NCBI RefSeq assembly: GCF_040436345.1
Contig: NC_133234.1
Span: 11,469,446-11,533,445 of the forward strand
Reading direction: 5' to 3'
From: Pagrus major
Lineage: Eukaryota; Chordata; Actinopteri; Spariformes; Sparidae
Length of the DNA stretch: 64,000 bases
Shown here: piece by piece, positions 28,079 to 40,400 of the stretch
How the letters are laid out: the number at the start of each line of letters is the position of its first letter
Position numbering within the stretch: position 1 is the stretch's first letter
Notes under the pieces: model-generated
The model's database searches: none
Told to the model about the DNA's origin: nothing
The model's input: only the letters and a program-made list of their open reading frames with translations
Position numbers and translations under genes: made by a program

Positions 28079-30844
28079 CCTGCCATTTTCTTGCTTCACA
28101 CACACACACAGAGGCTAAGTGGGTGTTTTTTCAGGGACCACAGCTACATAAACAAAAAAGGGACATTCTTGTTGTTCTTTTGACCCAAATGCATGATGCA
28201 AAAAATATCTTTTTAGACAAGCAGGAGCCACATTTTTCACAACTGAATGAGCTTTCCATATAAAGTTTCTGTCAGTGGTGCATGGTCTCTTGAAACTCTA
28301 TTTTCAAACTGACTTTGAAAAGGAAAGAACGTCAGAAAATCCCACAACTAAAAGCCCTGATAGACCCTCTGGGACAACAAACTGAGAAATGTATGAATAT
28401 GTCATTGAGGTTTTATTCCACATCACAAAAAAGGCAAAAATATGTCAATCTTTTGGTTGACATTTTTATCACTTGATATCAAACCATCTGACAACACATT
28501 TGGTAGCTTTGAGTAATGCTGTGCAGATGCCTGAAGGGGCAAAAGTGCAGACTGGATGACTTGCTCTGTTTGTCCCAGCTGTGTCTGTTTGTATTTATCC
28601 CTAAGACACAAACTCAAGAAAAGGGAACTGCTCTTGCTTCCTCCCCCGCTAAAACATCCAGACTGGTGCTTAAAATAACCCGGTTTTTAGGGATGAGCGG
28701 GCAAGCACATGCAAATACGTACAAAATCGAATGTGGAAGGACAACAACTAAAAATAGGACATGGAGGCTTTGCATCACTGATCTGTGCAATTCAGCAGAC
28801 CTGTGACGATAAGTAAAACGTGTGAATGTGAAGAAATGTCACATGCATCTTCGTTTACGTCTGACTGGACAGGGAGGAAGTTCACTTCTTCCAGATGCTG
28901 TGAGTTGAGCTTTTTGCAGCCAATCAAACTCTGATACCAGGGACTGTAGGTAAATCCTCAGTTGAGAAGGCATGTCCTGGAAAAGGAATATGAGTAAAAC
29001 AAAAACAAAAAGTGGAAAATGAAGACCAGACTTTTTTGCTTCAGGTTCAGAAAACAATTTTCATAAATATGGAGCACCGACATCAGAACATTCTTCCTTC
29101 AACAGACATCTAAAGCGGTGAGATGAATCGAGGGAAGTCTTTTAAACTTCCTGTCTGACCTCTCAGTGGTCACTCCTCATGAATTGGCAGGAAAAGCCTC
29201 TTCCATATCTAGGCCACAAAGAAGGCACAGTGTGGCAGCACTTTCACAATACAAAGGGATGAGGAAACAGGAGAGGGAAACAGGGAGAAAATGAAGAAGC
29301 TCAACAAAGGGTTAGATCAAGTTCAGATTTAGAGCAGTGAAGACAAAAAACAAGAAAAGGAGGAAAAAGAAAATCAGATTTTTCTCATCAGATGTATCTA
29401 AAATAGAAGGCAGAATTCCTCTCTTCTGTCTTTTATTCCTCTTTCATTATCCCCTCCCATCAATCATGTGATTTTGGACGTTCCTACAGGCTGACTGTGG
29501 AGCGCCACAGCCACAGTTGTGGGACAAAAGGAAGTGGAACTGCGCCCTCACATTCCTCCAAGAATTGATCGAGCCTTTTATAGTCAAGTGTGCTGACCAG
29601 TCCTTTTCTGCTGGCCGCTACTGCATGTGCTCAAACCTAGACTACCCCGACGACAAAAAACTATACCACTGTAATGTATTTACATAATACATTAAAAATT
29701 ACATAGAGAAGAGCAGCCAGGCAAAATGACATCAATATGTATCTGATGTTTGCCACTACAAGCTAATGTTCACACCAGACCAAGTCAGACTAGCAGAAAA
29801 AAGGGTGCTGAATTGAGCAAGAGGGAGTTGAAATATTTTTTTGTAACAAGAGGGATGTGTCATTACCTCCCTTCAAAGTTAAATTCTGTTGCTTTAAGTT
29901 GCAACATCCTTCATACTAGTGGGAAATGTTCTTTTAAATAGGCAAGCTACCTGAGACAGGTTTACAAGTTACAAGTTTAATAGTTCATTTACACATTTCA
30001 TTCTGTACTACAGTTAGATAGGTAAATAGTTTAAGGAACTGTTCAACATTTTGGGAATTAGGTTATTCGCATTCCTGCCAAGAGTAATACAAGCTTTTAG
30101 ACTTGAAACAGAGGGAGCCTGGCTCGATCCAATTGTAACAAAATCCACCTACCAGCACCTCAGGTCTCTTTGCTTTTTGCTTAATAACCTCTCAGTGATG
30201 ACAAGACTCTAGGAAGTCAATGTGCTCTGCCAAGAAATACTTTAGTCTCGCACATCACCTCCGTAAAACCACAAATTGTAATTTTTACACCGCATACTTT
30301 GTATGGATTAAACAAACAAGAAATGACATGTCACTGACTGAGCTTTAGAGGTTCCTTGCTAGCTGTTTGTCCGCCTTCCAGTCTCTATGCTAAGCTAAGG
30401 TAATTAGCTGCTGGCAGTAACCTAATAATTACCACACGAACATGAGAGTGGTATTGACCTCTCATCTAACTATGGTAAGACCACAAATAAGCACATTCCT
30501 CAAAATGTTGAACTATGCCTTTAAGTTTGATTAGTTTATTTGCATGATTCTGGCATTATTTTTTAAGAACAGCACAATAAAAACAAAACTGCAATGAAAA
30601 GCATATTTGTAATTGCAGTCACTGGGCACTAACAGAACATAAAGATCATGTATTCATCAGGCGTGCAGGAGGAGGAGAAAAGGGACAGGATCCAGTAATC
30701 AGTACAAAATTCACCTGTAGGATCAGAGTCTGATGGGGCGAAAAACATCCAATCAGCATTGATTGCCGTGGCGGATGTCATCAAACAGATGTCTGCTCTC
30801 ATGACACGAAGCAACCTTCTGGCAAGAGTCCTCACACAGATACT

Positions 30845-30846
<2 letters not shown>

Positions 30847-30886
<40 letters not shown>
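30847..30886 (+). repeat. (CA)n microsatellite
   Basis: An uninterrupted run of about 20 CA units, first of five long CA/GT tracts within 1.4 kb. Confidence 0.95.
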
Positions 30887-30888
<2 letters not shown>

Positions 30889-31099
30889 TGACGGTTGGAT
30901 GGATGGAAGGATGGATGTGCATTCATTGAGGGAAGTAAAGAAGACAGTTGAGATAAGAATTACAAGTGGTGTGACCATCAACAGTGTTTACACTCATCAG
31001 CTACTGATTGTGTTTACCAAGGGCTGCTGAGGGTGCTCGTGGTCATTCTCTGGTGGTCTGATGGATGATGCTGAAGTGGATGACAGGAGACAATGTTAG

Positions 31100-31102
<3 letters not shown>

Positions 31103-31134
<32 letters not shown>
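31103..31134 (+). repeat. (GT)n microsatellite
   Basis: An uninterrupted run of about 16 GT units. Confidence 0.95.
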
Positions 31135-31136
<2 letters not shown>

Positions 31137-31511
31137 CTGCCTGCCTGGGTGTGGTTGCTGAAAAAGCACAGTTAATCGCTTATTTTGGCAGGTTCTGAGT
31201 TATGGGCAGACAGTGAAAGGAAAATGTAGGAAATGTCTTGCGGATACACACACAACACGCATATACACACGCAAAAACCTTGAGCATTTTTGCACTTAAT
31301 TTTTTTTTCCTAATCTGGCTTGTGTCTCTGGAGCAGAACATTGCCCAAATGTTCCTGAGCTGAGCTCCAGATTTGAGGGGAGGAGAATGTGAAGAATGCT
31401 CTGACTCTTGTCTTCATAACGAGGTGAAATTGGCCATGATTTAATCAGAGTATCAGGTTTAATTAGCTTGGAAGGCCATCCTGACCTGTATGTACAAACC
31501 CTTTCCTACAG

Positions 31512-31515
<4 letters not shown>

Positions 31516-31558
<43 letters not shown>
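31516..31558 (+). repeat. (AC)n microsatellite
   Basis: About 21 uninterrupted AC units, followed at once by TTACACACACAC, an interrupted extension. Confidence 0.95.
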
Positions 31559-31560
<2 letters not shown>

Positions 31561-31658
31561 ACACACACACAGATGGCCTCTCCCTGACCCAGGCCATCTC
31601 CAGCCACTGTGCACCAGGAATGTCCCTTCCAATAATTACCACTTTTGTCAGAATCCTA

Positions 31659-31661
<3 letters not shown>

Positions 31662-31689
<28 letters not shown>

Positions 31690-31702
31690 CTGTGTGTGTG
31701 TG
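31662..31702 (+). repeat. (GT)n microsatellite, once interrupted
   Basis: GT units with a single C interruption near 31690. With the AC tract about 100 bases away, the two form a long complementary pair. Confidence 0.93.
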
Positions 31703-32142
31703 CAGCACCTCGACACACCTGTTTGCACTGAATGGTTACCTTCAGAGCAGCATTCTTTCTGTGAAGTTTGACCCCTGTTGTTGGGGTCAGTAACTTGACT
31801 TTTGACCTCTCTGACCCCCGCGTCGTCACTTTCAGTCCTCTCCTCCTCTGTGCCTTCTGACAGTTTCTTCCTATAAATGTCAGAAAAGATATTGCTCGTC
31901 GCTGAAGGCAATTCACTTGTGCAAACACAAAGCTGTTGACATTAGATTAGACAGGTTTCCCAATTTTGTTCATGTCACTGAAGTAGACAGGACTTAGATT
32001 CGTGATCTCTGTTGGATGATGTTTTGTCAGGGTCCAATATCTGTGTGTGTTTATGTTGTTAGATTTGATTTAAACCAGAGCTGTAGCTGTTCCCCAGTTC
32101 TGTGGTGTAGTTGGCCTGGTCTTGAGCACTCTGTGTTCCTTT

Positions 32143-32178
32143 TGTGTGTGTGTGTGCGTGTGTGTGTGTGTGTGTGTA
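32143..32178 (+). repeat. (GT)n microsatellite, once interrupted
   Basis: GT units with one GC interruption; last of the cluster at 30.8-32.2 kb. Confidence 0.9.
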
Positions 32179-32419
32179 CGAGCTTGTTATGCATTTTTGG
32201 TCTGCTTTTTTTAGTAAATTAAAACTGACTGATTATAATTTCAACACATGCTAGAGCTCAACTTCATGGATATACAAGCTAATAGTAGCTCAGTACGCAA
32301 TTTCATACCGATTATGGTTTGAAAGAATGTTTGGCAGCCTCTTTGTGGAAATTAGGGATGTTTTGTTTATGTTTAATGAAACATTTGATAATGTACAGTA
32401 TCTACTTCTTGGTAGAGAG

Positions 32420-32650
32420 ACTGCAGCCATGCTAGCAGCTCTGTGAGGCTTTACTTTAGCAGCATGTTGAAGTTTACTATGCTGATTATCTTAGTCTGCT
32501 AATTAACAGCAAACACAAAGTGCAGCTAAGGCGGATGGGAATCTCATTAAGGGATGAACAAAGCTATTAGAATTCATGAGCTGGGCCATGAATGTCTGCA
32601 TCAAATTTCATTGACCAAATTCAGACAGTGGCCATTTTCTTCTGCCAGGG
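32420..32650 (+). repeat. Dispersed GCTAA-rich teleost repeat (copy 2)
   Basis: Contains GCAGCTCTGTGAGGCTTTAC, AAACACAAAGTGCAGCTAAGG and CATCAAATTTCATTGACCAA, matching the family seen near 19.9 kb and 51.0 kb. Flanking sequence to about 33010 carries further GCTAGC/GTTAGC words. Confidence 0.6.
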
Positions 32651-33887
32651 TGAGAGGCTCAAATGCTGTGATAATGTTAGCTGTTAGCTAGCTGAAAATC
32701 ATATATGTGGGACAATCTGACAAAATGTTATCATTTCACCACTTCCTGATTGATCAGCAACTGAAAAAATGACAGATAGTAAAAATCTGGTGGGACATTG
32801 GGCCATATTTCAAGAAAAAACAACATATTTGATTGCCCATTAGCTAACGTTAGCATACAGCCACCTCCTAGCTAATGTTACCGAATACATCCAGTGCGTT
32901 TCACTTCCAAATAAATGTGTCCAAGATGTGCATTGATATTTTAGAATTGATTTATGACTTTCCTATCATATAGGGTAATACTATCAAATGGTAATGTTAG
33001 CTAGGAAGTGGTTGAATGCTAACATTAGCCATAAAGGCAGTGACAGACAGAGAGAAATTGATGCAGACGATACAAAATACTGTACTTCTATACTACTCAC
33101 TTTTTCTCTCTCTTCCTTAAACACACACGTGCACTAAATCACCATAACCTATCATTTAAATTTCAATACAGTTCTCCATGTGGTACGTCTCAATTAAGAG
33201 ACCACAAGCAGCCATCAGCAGCATATCTTCACAAGCGTTAAACCATAACGTTAAATATATATGAATACATACACCTGCATGCAGACGTGTATTTATGTAC
33301 TAAAGCAAGTGCTGACTCTGTTTTTCACTTCATCTTCTTAAATTAGGAGTGTTCTTTCCTTTACCCAACATGTGGCAGAAATACAGTCAGGCACACAGCA
33401 GAGGGCCTCGTCCAAGCCAGAGTTTATGACCTTTAACCAAACTGAAGTTTCTATTCAAGACTCAAATGTCTGTGGAAACAACGAGGGAAGTTTCTTTTGG
33501 AGGAGGTTCTAAACCATGACGTACATTCTCTATATTAGATTTGGCACAAACCAATCAGGGCTCAGTATTGACATCATTATTTGTTTGGACCTGTCCCGTA
33601 CACTCTACTATGTGTTGGCGGAGCTGAGTGATATCATTTCAAAAAGGCTGCCATGTTTACACAGGTCATCCTCAAATTTTTGGGCTGTATAATCCAATAT
33701 GCTTCACAGGCAGCATGTGCGCAGTCATTTTTAGCATTTATGGCTTCCAATGGAAGAGTTAGCACACCACTGAACGACACAGAGTCAATCTGTTAACCCT
33801 TAGTGGGTTCACAAATTTTCCAGAAAATACATTTTTGCTCAGATTTTGGCATTTTTCCCCCCACTAATGTGATTTTGTGTCACAAAT

Positions 33888-34325
33888 TTAAAGGGACAGT
33901 TCACCTCAAAATCAAAAATACATGTTTCCCCTTACCTAAAGTGCTATTTATCCATCTAGATTGCTTTGGTTTGAGTTGCTGAGCTTTGGAGACATCATCT
34001 GGATGGATGCCTGCCTTCTCTTGAATTTAACGGAACTATTTTCTCCCTACCAAACTAAACATTTTTTCTGCACAGTGATATGGCTGCCAGGTTTAGTTCC
34101 TCCATGAAACTGCTAACAACAAGGTCTGTGGATTATTTTGAGTAACCGGGTCATGATTTCTGTAAAGAGACATTGCTGTTGAGATTCTAAAATGCTTTTT
34201 TAGGTGCTTTGAGCATCAAAGGCGAAAGCCATCTAGTTCCATTATACCTAAGAGAAGGCAGACATCTCTACAGCCTGCGGAGGACACATATGAATTTTTA
34301 TTTTGGGCCTGGACTGTTCCTTTAA
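33888..34325 (+). mobile_element. Inverted-repeat element, family C, forward copy
   Basis: It runs from TTAAAGGGACAGTTCACCTC to GGACTGTTCCTTTAA. Internal words GGCAGACATCTCTACAGCC and CTAACAACAAGGTCTGTGG match the reverse copy at 18012-18447. It is about 438 bp, non-coding, and ends about 115 bases from the last firm WD40 gene exon. Confidence 0.75.
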
Positions 34326-34440
34326 ATCAAGTTGGTCATGGATGCACTGCCATTTCTAAGCTGCCACTGTGACTGATTTTCATGTTTCCTATTATTTGAC
34401 TCACACTATCGTGCGACAGAGAGGAGCTGATCAACCTCAC

Positions 34441-37400
34441 CTAAGGTAAGTAGCTGGCTCAGTGATATTCCACATCACTTCCTGCCTGAAAGAACCCACA
34501 TGATCTCCATCTTTTGTCCACAGTCCAACAGAGCCGTCAGCTGAGGCTGTGAAGACGAACAATCTGTCAGCCACTTCGAGGACTTCCACACTCACTAATG
34601 CTCTCTGATGAGCCTTCCAACACTGCAGCAGAGGAGGCCGCTCACAAACTGGCTGTGTAAAAAAGAGAAGCCAGCAGGTATATGGGACTGTACAGTACAC
34701 ATTTACTACATACACTACAGTGCACACACATCCTCACCTGGTTTTGGATGTCTAGTGCAAAGTGACAGATGTCCCAGATCTGAAGCCAGCCCGCGGTGTC
34801 TCCAGAGACCAGGATGGTGTTTTTAGGCTGATCTGAACTCAGGGTCAGCACACACTCATCTGTCTGCTCTGGAGCGAAGAACTGGCCTGGAATAGGGAGG
34901 AAAAAACAGAATTGTACTCCAAACATAAAGAAATCTAGATGGATTATCATTTTAACAATAGTCTCTGTAGGTCTGGTTTAACGCAGGTCTACAGGGGGAA
35001 CAACTGTTTCACTCAAAGCTGCATGTGAGGGAATCTATTTACAATCTGACTCAGTGCAAATTTTAAAACAGTCTTGACTTAAATGACAAATGTACCTCTG
35101 AGACAAATTGCTACTCTATAAAGGTTTCTGTTATGTCACACATCTCCCTATTATGTCACGCTCTTAAATTCCTCTCTGCTAGAAATATGCATATATAGAA
35201 AGATACAGACACTCACATAAATGCACCCTGGCTCGCTCATAGACCCATGCATGCGCGTACACATATGCAGCGGTCACAGTGCATGAATCCCACACCACTA
35301 AACACAGATGGGATCTGGAAAAAGACATAGTTGTGGGCTGCCAGGAATGGTACAGGCAGGAGGCCAAGTCAACAGTTCAGTCTGACTGTCACTGCTCGGG
35401 CTGTTTGTAAATCCATCTCTGCTTGTCAACTGCTCGTACACTTCGGTGCTTCTACCTTCCTCATACTGTGAGACTGACTTGATGTCTATTAATTTTAGAT
35501 GCATTTCCTCTGAAAAATACTCTCTGCATCCCCCCTCCTCTCTCTGTCCCACTCACCGTAAGTGTGTGTCTGTCCAGTGACGCTCCAAAAGCAGAGACAG
35601 CCGGCCTGAGATGAGACGAGGACACCTCTGTTTCTCAGCTTTCTGTTGCCAGCTCGATGCTGCAGGAACAGAAGGCTGTCCATGGGGGGCACCACTCTAG
35701 ATTTACACAAGCAGAAGAAAAAAATACTAGATATTAACAATGATTATATTTACATTTTACATTTACATTTTAGGGCATTTAGCCGACGCTTTTGTCCAAA
35801 GTGACTTACAGTAATTCATACATTCATACACTGATGGCGGTGGCTGCCATGCAAGGTGCCGACCAGCACATCAGGAGCAGTTTGGGGTTCAGTATCTTGC
35901 CCAAGAACACTTGCAGACCAGGGTAATAGCACAAGGAAAGTTGTGGAACGTTAAAAAAACACCTGTTTGGAACATTCCACAGGTAAACAGGTTAATTGGT
36001 TTGAGGTGATACCAATTAACAGGGGAGAGTAGAAAGGATGGGGCGAGGTTCACCGCTTTGTGAAACACATGAATGTATAAAGGATCTGAGGTGGGTTGGA
36101 TGGGCTCAGGAACACTTCGTAAAACAATGATTGCAGTTTCCTCACATCTGTTCAGTGTCAGACTGAAAATGAGTTCATATTGGCATGATAACTCAACAGC
36201 AGTGCTTAACCTTCACTTTTTTTTTTTCTCACCCTCTCTGTGTCGGACTCTGCAGGTGGAGCACTGGTCCTTGCGTCTCCAGCCTCCAGATAATGACCTC
36301 TCCATCATGGCTCGCCGTGGCAACGACCCCGAGAGCGGAGCACTGACTCACAGCCAGGATGTGGGATTTGTGGACGCTGCTGGACTTCCACGACATGTCC
36401 GCTCTGACATATAAATCCTGTAAGTACAATGAATACACAGATGTAAATATTAAATTACAAGTTTTTTCTTGTGGTATTAATTACACAAAAATTCGAAAAA
36501 TTCAGATTGAAAAACAGCAGTTTAACTCAAGAAACAGTGGGTCATGTTGTCTTCAGGCTCTGCTGTGTGCATGAACTTGCTGCTTGAAATTGTGAACTTG
36601 CACCGCTTCCTCCTGTGTGACAGTTTACAAATGATCCGGAATAACATGTAATTGTTTGTGTTGCCTTGTGGAGAGCAGCTCTATTTCCTTCTCTGGTTTA
36701 CTGATTTTGTTTACACCTCTGGGCTACAGTGTTGTGGTCGGCTCTTAAAAACGCTGGAAACTCAGCGTGGGGGACGTCAGCAGAATACTGGCCCAGATGT
36801 CTTCTGTGGACATCTTTGATCTCCCCGGGTGCATTTGTTCATGTAATGTACGTCATTCGCTGATATTTTTTATACTCCCGAACAACAGTCCTCACATTTT
36901 CATTTCCCTGAAAATGAAAATTCTGGCTCTGCTGAAACAGGAGCCTTTACAATGAGAAACATTATGAGCAGGACTGGGAATTTGCTGGAGAAGCATGAAT
37001 ACTGAATGTTACAACTGTATTCTTCAGGGAGTAAGTCTGACCGCACAGCAGATGGTAGTTAAAGGGGTAAAATGTAACACAAGAATTTGAGGGGTGAGAA
37101 TATGTACGTCTGCACACCCTCACTTCATACTGGTGTTTGTACTGGCACTGGCAATGCTTCATCTTTATTTCTTAAGACCTGAGTGTCAGCATGTATAAGT
37201 GTGTAGGTGGATGTGGTGTATTATGCTCTGAAAATTTCTAGACATGTTTGTTGCTGTAATAAAAAGACATAAGAGGTCTCGTTTAAGGACATGACAGGCT
37301 TATTGACTTTAGCTGGGTACCTTTTGTGCTACTTTTGCAGGAAATATTTTCTGAGGTGAAAATTCAAACTGTTGTCAGCATTCTTAAGAAAAATGCAGTG

Positions 37401-40400
37401 TTTTTAAGTCTGTACCAGATTAGTCACTATGGTGATAGCTGTTTGTGTGGGACTCATCATCCAGCAGTCAACATCTGGGGAAGAAGTTGTGGACGAGCAC
37501 AAGTGAGAAGGCTAAGATCTTGACATATTTAAGCTTTTTGGTCATTAGTAAATGTGATTGCTGCACTTCCCAGAATCACCTGTCAATCAAAAACGTCTGT
37601 TATGTATTTAATGCTGTGGTGTCTGTCTGTCAGTGGAATTACCGATCTACACGTACCAGACATTCACAAAAAATGTAAGAATGTCTGGTATTTTTGTTTC
37701 TTTTAGTTTGTGGTATTTTCTATGTCCAAATCACACTGACTGTTCTCTACACTACTTCAACTTTGATATGTAAAGTACACTGGGATGGTGTTGAGTACTA
37801 GTAGGCCTATGGGGCACTGTTTTTAATACAATATTTACACCAAAAATAGCATGGATATGCAAGTTTTTCAAACGCAGGTAAACCTGCTTTCTCATTGTCA
37901 GTAGGCAGGTTTGCCTTTAGTGCCTTGTGCCTGGTGTGTAATGTTCAGTGTCATGAATAGGCCAAAAAACAGGGGAGAGTAGAAAGCGGCAGAATGACTA
38001 TTTATCACACTATAGACTTTCAGAGCAGTTTAAAAAAAAAAAAAAAGTTTTGTCTGAGTGACACATCTCACTTCTTTCTCATCTCTGTTGAGAGTTGCAC
38101 AGGAGACAGAGTGACAATGTCACGGTGGTTTCTTTTTTTATCTTTTACTTTTACAGTCTCTCTTTCAAACTTGACGCTGACTGATCAATGTTTGACCGCT
38201 GCTTGAACAGACGGATGGAAATGTATTCACGCGCCAATGTCCTTTCAGCGTGCGTCACGGCATCGCCTTGGAAAAGGGGCGAAAATTTGCATGTCCACCG
38301 GAGTGTCATGTTTCCATCACTGCCAACTGGAGCTGGAGCCGATAAATACCTGTGACTACTGCATAGTCATTTTTCCAGGGAATGAAGGTCAACTATACCG
38401 ATTCCCAATGAAGACAAAATCCAGATGTTAGTTGGTGTTCGTGGGATTTTTTTATCCAGTTTGAAACAGGTCCAAATGATACACAGTCCTGCTGATGGTT
38501 TCATTCTATTCCACTGAGTTTGTTGCTGTCATGTGCCAAAAGATGCAGCAATGCATTGTAAAAAGCAAAATAGTAACACTGCAAATGTTTTAGGAATTAA
38601 ATATATAAAATAAAAAAATAAAATGTATTGAGACTGGGGAATAGCTTTTACATTACATTGCCTGTGCCAGTGATATAATTTGCCTTTAAACAGATTTTGA
38701 CCTATAAGTTCTACATTAATTCTCACTTATTTATTTCTAATTTTGTAAATTGTCATTTACGTTGTATTTTACGTTATTCTGTTTTCATGCATGCCATGTG
38801 TGGAGGCTCGGGGTTGTGATCCTACTGTGTTTTGTACAATTCCAACCACAGTATCTTCTTCAAAAATAAAAACATTTAATTACAATAACAGGGTACCCAC
38901 TCTTTTCTGGACTTTTGCTTTTTCTCTCATTTTCCATGTGTTTTCCATGACTGGAAAATTGGTCAACTGTTCTTCAGGTTTTCCAGGACTTGTGGGAACC
39001 CTAGATAATAAGATGTTATTCATTGTGTTTATGGGAGTCAAAGTGTGTGTTTACATGTGTTTTTTTTTTATTTTGGCACTTTCAAGACGTTGTGAGTTAG
39101 AAGTCCCGGTCACAGTCCTTTTAGGCTCTTTATAATGTGTCTGTCCCGCTACTGGGATGGGGTTGGGGGGGGGACCAATGACGGCAAAAGGTTGAGGACC
39201 ACAGGGTTGAATTAGTAGTTTGTTGTAATCAGTAATAAGTACAGCGACTTCAGAACCCAATGAAAACAATCTTGTTTTTGCTGACCTCCAGGGGATTCAT
39301 TTCAAACTTAATTGCAGTGACAAACAGGTGTTCTCTGACACCCTATAACATCACCTGTGTGATTACAGGTGCAACAGATCAGACTTGTGACCACACCCAA
39401 CCACTGCAGAGGTGAAACAGGCTTGAAACTTGCACTCGGTGACACACCGCAGTCCAGTTAAATTACTCTCTGTGAAACTGCTGTAGATCAGCAATTGAAA
39501 AGCTAAAGTTAATTTTACCTTGGCAGCCGCAATGTCGTACTGAACGATCCGCTGACTCCGCCCCACGGCCAGCAGCTGGTTGTCGTGGAGACAGGTCAAC
39601 CCGGTGACTTCGGAGTCGGTGACTGGCTCCAGCTTGTGCAAGTTGAGGCCGTTGAGTAAGTTCCACACCTGCTCAGGAAGTGAATGTCCTCTCATTAACA
39701 CACTCTTTTTAAGTCTCTCATAAAATGTGAAATACATATTTGCATCGATTGCAACGAATTTACTGTAATTTTTAACCTTCATGGTGCCATTGCGAGCCCC
39801 AGTGATCAGTCTTCTGTGGGAGGAGTCGAGGGCCATGCAGGTGAGTTCCTCTTCTCCATGAGTGTTTAAGATCTGAAGCCGCCTCCTGCCTGTCTCCACG
39901 TCCCACAAAGACACAGATGAGTCGGCGTGTCCAGTCACCACCTGTCTCAGGGTGGAGTTGTACAGAGCACAGGAGAGGGCGGGATCACGTTGGATGTTTG
40001 GGCCAGGTTCTCTCACGTCATCCGTCAACCATCCGCCTCCTCCTCTTTTCGTTTCAGTCAGATGGAGCAGCGCGAGGTAATCTTTGCATCCCACCACTAA
40101 ATGAGACTGCACAGGAAGAGGAGGGCTCAGCAACAGGAAGGGGAAGTTGCCGTGTTCTGGGATTCGACCTGGCTGCTGACAGGGGAACTGAAGGCGGACG
40201 GTTTTCAGACAGTGATGGCTGGAAATGTCCCAAACCCTCAGCTCCTGCCCAGGGAAACATCACTTCAGTAAACAACATGATTTCATATGAAAAACAATAA
40301 GCTACTGTGATTTCATTTCTTTAATGACTCACAGCATCTCTGGAGTAGCTGAATATCTGCTCGACAGCCTGGTAGATTGCAACATCCAGTACAGCGGTGC

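Larger units (their letters stand above)
28079..34440. other. Intergenic region between fam20a and the WD40 gene; possible unassigned 3' exons
   Basis: About 6.4 kb, dominated by microsatellites and repeats. Two minus-strand segments look as if they could be exons. One is 31882-31822, behind an acceptor (TTGCCTTCAG), opening with an acidic peptide that contains NIFSDIYRKKLSEG. The other is 28978-28842, behind TTTTCCAG, a frame starting DMPSQLRIYLQSLVSEFDWLQ that runs to a stop. Their phases could join to each other, but not directly to the last firm WD40 exon, so at least one more exon would be needed. They are recorded as possibilities only. No other gene is supported. Confidence 0.3.

Noticed and set aside
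30629-30922. Minus-strand frame with a Val-Cys run and a downstream part ending at a donor-like GTGAAT
   Set aside because: The Val-Cys run is the CA microsatellite. The remaining part could join in phase to the last WD40 exon but shows no WD40 or other family character.
31490-31928. His-Thr-rich frames on both strands
   Set aside because: They are translations of AC/GT microsatellites; only the short segment 31882-31822 was kept, as a weak exon candidate.
36018-37986. Identical 19-base word AACAGGGGAGAGTAGAAAG at 36018-36036 and 37968-37986
   Set aside because: The similarity does not extend into the flanks, so it is too short to call a repeat or a regulatory pair.
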